Part shown: positions 6,239-10,905 of the stretch, one piece after another
Position numbering within the stretch: the stretch's first letter is position 1
Layout: each line of letters opens with the position of its first letter
Assembly (NCBI GenBank): GCA_011041825.1
Contig: DRAO01000432.1
Coordinates: 1-10,905 of the forward strand
Direction of reading: 5' to 3'
DNA: 10,905 bases
Origin: Chloroflexota bacterium
Lineage (GTDB): Bacteria > Chloroflexota > Anaerolineae > SpSt-600
Made by a program: the position numbers and the translations under genes
Notes under the pieces: model-generated
Seen by the model: the letters and a program-made list of their open reading frames with translations, nothing else
What the model was told of the DNA's origin: nothing
Databases searched by the model: none

Positions 6239-8461
6239 ATGAAATTGAAAGAAAATGATTCGGGAAAAACAGGCAAAGCATCCTGGCCTCAGATAGCACG
6301 AGCCTTAATACTAGGGGTTGCTTTCACCATCCTGACCGCTCTCAGCCTTACTCTGGAAATCGGCCCTGGGGAACAAATTGCCCTTAAAGAGGGCGATGTC
6401 AGCCCTTATGACATCAGGGCCCCACGGGAAATAACCTACATAAGCGAAGTCCTTACCGAAGAAGCTCGAAACCGAGCTGAAGCCGCCGTTGAGGCTATCT
6501 ATGACCCCCCTGAGATTGCCGTAGCCCGCCGTCAGCTTAGCAAAGCCCAAGCCATCCTGGACTTCATTGATGCTGTCCGTCAGGACCCCTATGCCTCCGA
6601 GGAAGAGAAAGCCTCCTGGCTGGAAGCCATCGCTGAGGTTTCCCTCCCCCGTAAGGTTATCACCACATTTTTAACCCTGGAGGAAAGCCGCTGGCAACGG
6701 GTTGCCGAAGAAGTAAAGGCAGTCCTCGACAGGGCTATGAGGACGGAGATCAGGGAGAACCAGCTTGCCGAGGTCAAACGCCGGATACCGGCGATGGTAA
6801 GCTGGCAACTGGAGGAGGATGAGGCAGCAGCGGTGGTAGCCCTGGTTGGCGAGCTAATCCGCCCCAATGCCTTTTACAATGCCAAAAAGACGGAAGAGGC
6901 CCGTCGGGCTGCCAGGGAGAAGGTGAAGCCCGTCAACCGGACGATAGAAAAGGGGGAGATAATCGTCAGGGCCGGGGATGTGGTGGGGCCGCTGGAGATG
7001 GAAGCCCTCGAAGTTCTGGGGCTGAAGAAAAGCAAGCGAGACTGGCGCAAGCTGGCAGGGCCCATATTGCTTGCTTTAACCCTTAATGTGGCGATGGGGC
7101 TGTATTGCTCATTGGCTTTCCCCAAGCTCTTGACCTCACTACGGTTCCTCTACCTCCTCTTCGCCCTTTCCACCGTTTTCTTAATAGCGGCTAAGCTGAT
7201 GATACCAGGCCACGTTGTCCTCCCTTACCTCTATCCCTTAGCTGCTCTGACGGCTTTGTTGACCACCGCCATAGATATTAGCGTGGCAATGGTGGTAACC
7301 GTGCTTATGAGCATCTTGGCTGGCTATATGGCGGGAAACTTCTTGGAGCTGACCGTTTACTACACAATGGGGGGAGTCTTTGCCGCTCTGGTATTGAAGA
7401 GAGGCGAGAAGATAAACTCGTACTTCTGGGCGGGGCTAGCCTTAGCCTGCGTGAACTTCGGTGTCATCCTGGCCTTCCGCCTCCCTCAGGGCAACTACGA
7501 CATCCCCGGCATCATAACCCTGGCCGGGGCTGCCCTCATCAACGGTGTGATCTCCACCATCCTGGCTCTCGGAGGGTCGTTCTTGCTGGGCAGCCTGTTC
7601 GGGTTTGTGACCCCCTTGCATCTGATAGAGCTATCCCGACCCACCCATCCGCTCCTACAGCAACTTCTCCTCAAGGCCCCCGGCACCTATCACCACAGCA
7701 TCCTGGTGAGCAATATGGCTGAGCAGGCTGCCGAGCGCATCGGGGCCAACGCCTTGCTGGCACGAGTTGGAGCTTATTATCACGACATCGGCAAGAGCCT
7801 GCGCCCCTATTTCTTCGTCGAAAACCAGATGGATGGGGTGAACGTCCATCAACGCTTAGACCCCAAAACCAGCGCCCAGATAATAATCAGCCATGTGAAA
7901 GACGGCCTCGAACTAGCCCGCAAGTACCACCTCCCCCCCCAAATCCAGGATTTCATAACCCAACACCAGGGCACAGAGCTGGTCCGCTATTTCTACGAAG
8001 AAGCCAGTAAGGAAGGGAAAACTCAAGTGGAGGAAGAAGACTTCCGCTATCCAGGTCCCCGCCCTCAGACCAAGGAGACCGCCATCGTGATGTTGGCCGA
8101 TGCCGCTGAAGCTGCCGTGCGAGCGGCCCATCCTTCCACCCCGGAGGAAATTGACGAAATCGTCCGCAAAATCATAAAGGAAAAGCTGGAGAGCGGTGAG
8201 CTTGACGAAAGCAACCTGACCCTTAAGGATTTGAGCGAAATCCGCAAGACGTTTGTAGCCATCCTCCAGGGAGTCTTTCACCCTAGGGTGGCCTACCCGG
8301 AGCAAAAGGAGAAAGCCAATGCAACCTCTAAAGGTGGAACTCCTGCAAAGGAAGCCCTTCCTGAAGCAGGATCAACTAGAGAGGCTAGCACGAGCAGCCG
8401 CTTTCGTATTAGAGGCCGAAGGAAGAGAAAGAGCCGCCCTGACCATCCTCCTGACAGATGA
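6239..8461 (+). CDS. pgpH: 7TM receptor-type HD phosphohydrolase (PgpH-like, likely c-di-AMP phosphodiesterase)
   Basis: Members of this family (Listeria PgpH, Bacillus YqfF) are membrane proteins that hydrolyse cyclic di-AMP to pApA. From ATG 6239 the 740-residue product has one N-terminal membrane helix (about 20-41), an extracytoplasmic domain (about 42-265), a multi-helix membrane block (about 271-459) and a cytoplasmic HD domain. HD residues visible are H485/H486 (YHHS), H515-D516 (YYHDIGKS), H552 (IISHV), H576 (TQHQGT) and D621 (LADAAEA). Most relatives have HHGT where this has HQGT. The start is uncertain: a TTG at 6218 in the same frame has AAAGG before it and would add seven residues, whereas ATG 6239 has no clear ribosome binding site. 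Residues from about 694 on are encoded in a 143-nt out-of-frame overlap with ybeY and form a basic, Ser/Pro-rich tail beyond the normal domain end. The order pgpH-ybeY is conserved in many bacteria. Confidence 0.9.
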   Translation: MKLKENDSGKTGKASWPQIARALILGVAFTILTALSLTLEIGPGEQIALKEGDVSPYDIRAPREITYISEVLTEEARNRAEAAVEAIYDPPEIAVARRQLSKAQAILDFIDAVRQDPYASEEEKASWLEAIAEVSLPRKVITTFLTLEESRWQRVAEEVKAVLDRAMRTEIRENQLAEVKRRIPAMVSWQLEEDEAAAVVALVGELIRPNAFYNAKKTEEARRAAREKVKPVNRTIEKGEIIVRAGDVVGPLEMEALEVLGLKKSKRDWRKLAGPILLALTLNVAMGLYCSLAFPKLLTSLRFLYLLFALSTVFLIAAKLMIPGHVVLPYLYPLAALTALLTTAIDISVAMVVTVLMSILAGYMAGNFLELTVYYTMGGVFAALVLKRGEKINSYFWAGLALACVNFGVILAFRLPQGNYDIPGIITLAGAALINGVISTILALGGSFLLGSLFGFVTPLHLIELSRPTHPLLQQLLLKAPGTYHHSILVSNMAEQAAERIGANALLARVGAYYHDIGKSLRPYFFVENQMDGVNVHQRLDPKTSAQIIISHVKDGLELARKYHLPPQIQDFITQHQGTELVRYFYEEASKEGKTQVEEEDFRYPGPRPQTKETAIVMLADAAEAAVRAAHPSTPEEIDEIVRKIIKEKLESGELDESNLTLKDLSEIRKTFVAILQGVFHPRVAYPEQKEKANATSKGGTPAKEALPEAGSTREASTSSRFRIRGRRKRKSRPDHPPDR
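8306..8311 (+). promoter_or_regulatory. Ribosome binding site of ybeY inside pgpH
   Basis: AAGGAG lies 7 bases before ATG 8319. It supports a ybeY start well inside the pgpH reading frame and thus a real overlap. Confidence 0.65.
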
Positions 8462-8843
8462 CGAGGAGATAACCCGTCTCAACAAGCAATTCAGGGGAAG
8501 AGATGTCCCCACCGATGTGTTGGCCTTCTGGACTCAGGATGACCAGGAGGGGTTTGTCAGCGCTCCAGAAGCTCAGGATTACCTGGGGGACGTGGTAATC
8601 TCGTATGAGAGGGCCGTAATCCAGGCCGAGGAACAGGGGCACCCCGTAGAAGATGAGCTTGCAATCCTGGTCATCCACGGTGTCCTCCACCTTTTAGGTT
8701 ACGATGATGAGGAGGAAGAAGACCGAGCTCGTATGTGGGCCCGGCAAAGCGAATTGTTCGGGGAACTAAAGGGCATAGCAAAAGGAGGCGAAGATGGAGG
8801 CTCTGCTTTTCGGCACCGCAGGCATCCCTCACAGCACGCCTAA
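8319..8843 (+). CDS. ybeY: Endoribonuclease YbeY (16S rRNA maturation factor)
   Basis: YbeY is a metal-dependent single-strand endoribonuclease needed for 16S rRNA 3'-end maturation and ribosome quality control. The 174-residue product has about 40 residues before ALTILLTDDEEITRLN, as in E. coli, so the start at 8319 looks right even though it lies inside pgpH. The RNA-contact segment FRGRDVPTDVLAFW and LGDVVIS follow. The metal motif is HGVLHLLGYDD: H120 and H124 are present, but the third ligand of the H-x3-H-x5-H pattern is Asp (D130). The family match ends near residue 155; the last 16 or so residues overlap the next gene by 50 nt and read as a basic tail. It is probably translated from its own AAGGAG site in a polycistronic mRNA with pgpH. 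Confidence 0.93.
   Translation: MQPLKVELLQRKPFLKQDQLERLARAAAFVLEAEGRERAALTILLTDDEEITRLNKQFRGRDVPTDVLAFWTQDDQEGFVSAPEAQDYLGDVVISYERAVIQAEEQGHPVEDELAILVIHGVLHLLGYDDEEEEDRARMWARQSELFGELKGIAKGGEDGGSAFRHRRHPSQHA
8783..8788 (+). promoter_or_regulatory. Ribosome binding site of the TIM-barrel gene inside ybeY
   Basis: AGGAGG lies 5 bases before ATG 8794, within the ybeY reading frame. It fixes the start of the next gene and confirms the 50-nt overlap. Confidence 0.7.
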
Positions 8844-9624
8844 GCGTTCCAGCGAAATGGGGGTGAAGCGCATCAGGGAACTGGGCCTGGATTGTATGGA
8901 ACTGGCCTTTGTGCGCCGGGTTAGTATGGGGGAAAAGGCGGCGGCCAAAGTGCGAGAGATGGCCACCCGGGAGAAGGTGTCCCTCAGCGTTCACGCCCCC
9001 TATTACGTTAATCTGAATTCGCCCGAGAAGGAAAAGGTAGAAGCAAGCCGCCAGAGGATTTTGGCCGCAGCCAGGGTAGGATGGCTCTGTGGAGCCCGCA
9101 ACATCGTCTTCCACCCCGCTTTCTACCACAATGATGAGCCTAAAGTGGTTATGCAGAGGGTGAAAACTCACCTGGAAGAGCTGGCAGCCATCCTGCGAGA
9201 GGAGGGCGTGGACGTTGTGCTGCGCCCGGAGACCACCGGTAAGCCCACCCAATTTGGTTCCCTGGAGGAAATCATCGCCCTGAGCAAGGAGATTGAAGGC
9301 GTGGCCCCGTGCGTGGACTTCGCCCACATCCATGCCCGCACAGGAGCTTACAATTCTTACGAGGAATTCGCTTCCATCCTGGAATTGATAAAGCGAGAAC
9401 TTGGCCCCGAAGCCCTGGCAGATATGCACATCCACATCTCAGGCATCGAATACGGCCCCAAAGGGGAACGAGAGCACCTGAACCTGAGGAATTCGGATTT
9501 GCGATACGTAGAGTTGCTACAGGCCCTCAAGGATTACGGGGTTAAGGGGTTGGCGATATGCGAAAGCCCTAACCTCGAAGAGGATGCACTGCTGCTCAAG
9601 GAGACCTATCTAAAAGCACCTTGA
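8794..9624 (+). CDS. Endonuclease IV-like TIM-barrel protein (AP endonuclease family 2)
   Basis: Endonuclease IV cuts DNA 5' of abasic sites using three zinc ions; the same barrel fold also serves sugar isomerases. The 276-residue length is close to E. coli Nfo. Candidate zinc ligands are H67 (VHAPYY), H107 (FHPA), E146 (PETTG), D175 and H178 (VDFAHIHA), H212 or H214 (MHIHISG), H228 (GEREH) and E257 (CESP). HAPY-x2-N-L and the PETTG segment fit endonuclease IV better than xylose isomerase. The Nfo D-R-H zinc motif is here G-E-R-E-H, a form I associate with archaeal-type relatives. The start ATG 8794 has AGGAGG five bases before it, inside ybeY. An AP endonuclease is most likely; a sugar-metabolism role is possible. 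I leave out the nfo symbol because the protein is divergent. Confidence 0.8.
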   Translation: MEALLFGTAGIPHSTPKRSSEMGVKRIRELGLDCMELAFVRRVSMGEKAAAKVREMATREKVSLSVHAPYYVNLNSPEKEKVEASRQRILAAARVGWLCGARNIVFHPAFYHNDEPKVVMQRVKTHLEELAAILREEGVDVVLRPETTGKPTQFGSLEEIIALSKEIEGVAPCVDFAHIHARTGAYNSYEEFASILELIKRELGPEALADMHIHISGIEYGPKGEREHLNLRNSDLRYVELLQALKDYGVKGLAICESPNLEEDALLLKETYLKAP

Positions 9625-9649
9625 TTAGAAGTGGAGTATAGAGTATTAA
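9621..9649 (+). promoter_or_regulatory. Possible promoter before tilS
   Basis: TTGATT (9621-9626) and TATTAA (9644-9649) are 17 bases apart in the AT-rich gap between the TIM-barrel gene and tilS. Each matches consensus at four of six bases. The -35 overlaps the upstream stop codon. This is weak and pattern-based. Confidence 0.3.
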
Positions 9650-9680
9650 TGAAAACGCTTGAAGTTACAGTCAAAAAGGA

Positions 9681-10905
9681 ATGGCGAATCGAGGTTTGCA
9701 GTTGCTCGGCAAAATCCGCCGCTTGGTAGCCGAATACCGCCTTTTCTCCTCCGGCGAAAAGGTCATCGTGGGCGTATCGGGGGGGCCGGATTCGCTGTGC
9801 CTGTTGCACGTGCTCAACCGCCTGAAGGATGAATGGGGCATCTCCCTGCACGTGGCCCACCTCCACCACCAGATCCGGGGGGCCGATGCCGATGAGGATG
9901 CCTCCTTCGTCGAGCGCATCGCCAAGGAGTGGGGGCTGCCCATAACGCTGGAAGCCAGGGATGTCCCCGCTTTAGCCCGCAAAGAGGGAATGGGCATCGA
10001 GGAAGCAGCCCGCTACGCCCGTTACCAGTTCCTGGCGGAAGTGGCCCTACGGGAGGGAGCCAGGACCATCGCCGTAGGGCACAATGCCGACGACCAGGTG
10101 GAAACGGTGGTGATGCACTGGCTCAGGGGTTCGGGGCTGGCGGGCTTGAGGGGGATGCTCCCCCGCACCCGCCTGGTGGTGGGCGGCAAGGAATACGATT
10201 TGTGGCTGGTGCGGCCTTTGCTTGGGGTAACGAGGGCGGAGATAGAAGCCTACTGCCGGGAACACGGCCTGCAACCCCGCTTCGACCTTTCCAACCTGGA
10301 CACCACCTACTTCCGCAACCTGCTCCGCCACGAACTCATCCCCTACCTCGAAAGCTTCAACCCCCGTTTCAAAGAGCTGGTGCGTCGCTCCGCCCGCCTC
10401 TTCGCCGACGACTACGATTTCCTGCACCAGCAACTGGAAGCAGTCTGGCCGCAGGTGGTGGAATCCGAAGAGGACGAAGGCATCGTGTTCTCCCTACCCC
10501 GCTGGCGAGAACTTCACCCCAGTATGCAGCGGGCGGTGCTGAGGGAAGCCGTGCGCCGGATGCGCCGGGGACTGCGGGACATAAACTGGATTCACATCGA
10601 AGACGCCCGCCGGGCCCTCTTGACCAAAGGGGCGGGAACGAAGGTGACCCTGCCCCAGGGGTTGCTCCTGACCATCGGCTATGGCATCTTCTTCATCGGG
10701 GAAGAAGGATTCACCCCGCAGGAGGATGTGCCGCTGCTGGAAGGATATGAGCTCCCGCTGGAGACGCCGGGGGTGACAAAGCTGCCCGGAACTCGTTGGA
10801 CGGTGGAGGTACGCATCCTGCGCCGCACCGAGCTCCCCTCGGAGTGGCGCACCAACCCCGACCCCTGGCAGGCATTTCTGGACGAGGACAAGATCACCGG
10901 CCCGC
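9681..10905 (+). CDS. tilS: tRNA(Ile)-lysidine synthase TilS, 3' partial
   Basis: TilS uses ATP to attach lysine to C34 of the tRNA(Ile) with a CAU anticodon, so that it reads AUA and is charged with Ile. The frame stays open to the window end (408 codons). From ATG 9681, the PP-loop SGGPDS lies at 33-38 and HNADDQVET at 134-142, where ATP and tRNA are handled. DLSNLDTTYFRNLLRHELIP follows near 210. A central helical domain and the beginning of the C-terminal domain (AFLDEDKITGP) are seen; roughly the last 80-100 residues are missing. The start is uncertain. ATG 9681 directly abuts its only purine run (AAAAAGGA), with no spacer. TTG 9702, with CGAGG seven bases before it, gives MLGKIRRLVAEYRLF, which fits the usual TilS N-terminus better. 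Confidence 0.94.
   Translation, partial: MANRGLQLLGKIRRLVAEYRLFSSGEKVIVGVSGGPDSLCLLHVLNRLKDEWGISLHVAHLHHQIRGADADEDASFVERIAKEWGLPITLEARDVPALARKEGMGIEEAARYARYQFLAEVALREGARTIAVGHNADDQVETVVMHWLRGSGLAGLRGMLPRTRLVVGGKEYDLWLVRPLLGVTRAEIEAYCREHGLQPRFDLSNLDTTYFRNLLRHELIPYLESFNPRFKELVRRSARLFADDYDFLHQQLEAVWPQVVESEEDEGIVFSLPRWRELHPSMQRAVLREAVRRMRRGLRDINWIHIEDARRALLTKGAGTKVTLPQGLLLTIGYGIFFIGEEGFTPQEDVPLLEGYELPLETPGVTKLPGTRWTVEVRILRRTELPSEWRTNPDPWQAFLDEDKITGP

Noticed and set aside
8671..9435. Minus-strand open frame (254 codons) opposite ybeY and the TIM-barrel gene
   Set aside because: It is antisense to conserved motifs of both genes and has no ribosome binding site or family match that I can see.
9649..9729. 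Small open frame of 26 codons (MKTLEVTVKKEW...) before and into tilS
   Set aside because: It has no good ribosome binding site, overlaps the tilS start in another frame, and would be partly upstream of the likely transcript start. A leader peptide cannot be excluded.
9929..10750. Plus-strand open frame (273 codons) rich in Pro, Gly and Arg
   Set aside because: It is in another frame of tilS, whose own frame carries the PP-loop and other conserved motifs; the composition is typical of a GC-rich off-frame.

Overview
The window reads as one compact bacterial chromosome segment (GC-rich, roughly 55-60% by eye) with every recognisable gene on the + strand. The gene content is housekeeping: SAM metabolism, peptidoglycan synthesis, NAD salvage, tRNA amidation, cyclic-di-AMP turnover, rRNA maturation, DNA repair and tRNA modification. 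A MurA with Asp in place of the usual catalytic Cys, together with the general style of the proteins, suggests a member of the Chloroflexota (Anaerolineae-like), possibly thermophilic. That assignment is an inference from remembered family features, not a database result. I see no mobile element, CRISPR array, rRNA or tRNA gene.

Layout: (1) 1-1945, the 3' part of a SAM hydroxide adenosyltransferase (DUF62) followed after 5 bp by murA. (2) 2005-3594, nicotinamidase (pncA) and nicotinate phosphoribosyltransferase (pncB), two consecutive steps of NAD salvage. (3) 3600-5642, a possible promoter, a small coiled-coil protein built of 11-residue repeats with a C-terminal membrane anchor, and gatB. 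(4) 5715-8843, yqeY, a 7TM-HD phosphodiesterase of the PgpH type, and ybeY. As I recall the order in Firmicutes such as Bacillus subtilis (yqeY ... phoH-yqfF-yqfG), this is a contracted version of that cluster without phoH. (5) 8794-9624, an endonuclease IV-like TIM-barrel protein. (6) 9681 to the window end, tilS, cut at its 3' end.

Three junctions (after murA, pncA and gatB) carry long, nearly or fully perfect hairpins that begin at or within 4 nt of the stop codon. They lack a proper downstream U-tract and are followed shortly by a strong Shine-Dalgarno site. Their arms are unrelated, but all three have a GGCAA[A/G]GCY-type core at the tip. This is the most unusual non-coding signal here. 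The pgpH-ybeY-TIM-barrel junctions are the opposite: the genes overlap out of frame by 143 and 50 nt, giving the upstream proteins low-complexity basic tails.

Several enzymes have non-standard residues at key positions: MurA Cys to Asp, YbeY third metal His to Asp, the PgpH-like HD domain HH to HQ, and the endonuclease IV-like D-R-H motif changed. I found no clear evidence of a wholly new multi-gene system. The best candidates for a second look are the hairpin set, the overlapping tails and the coiled-coil membrane protein.
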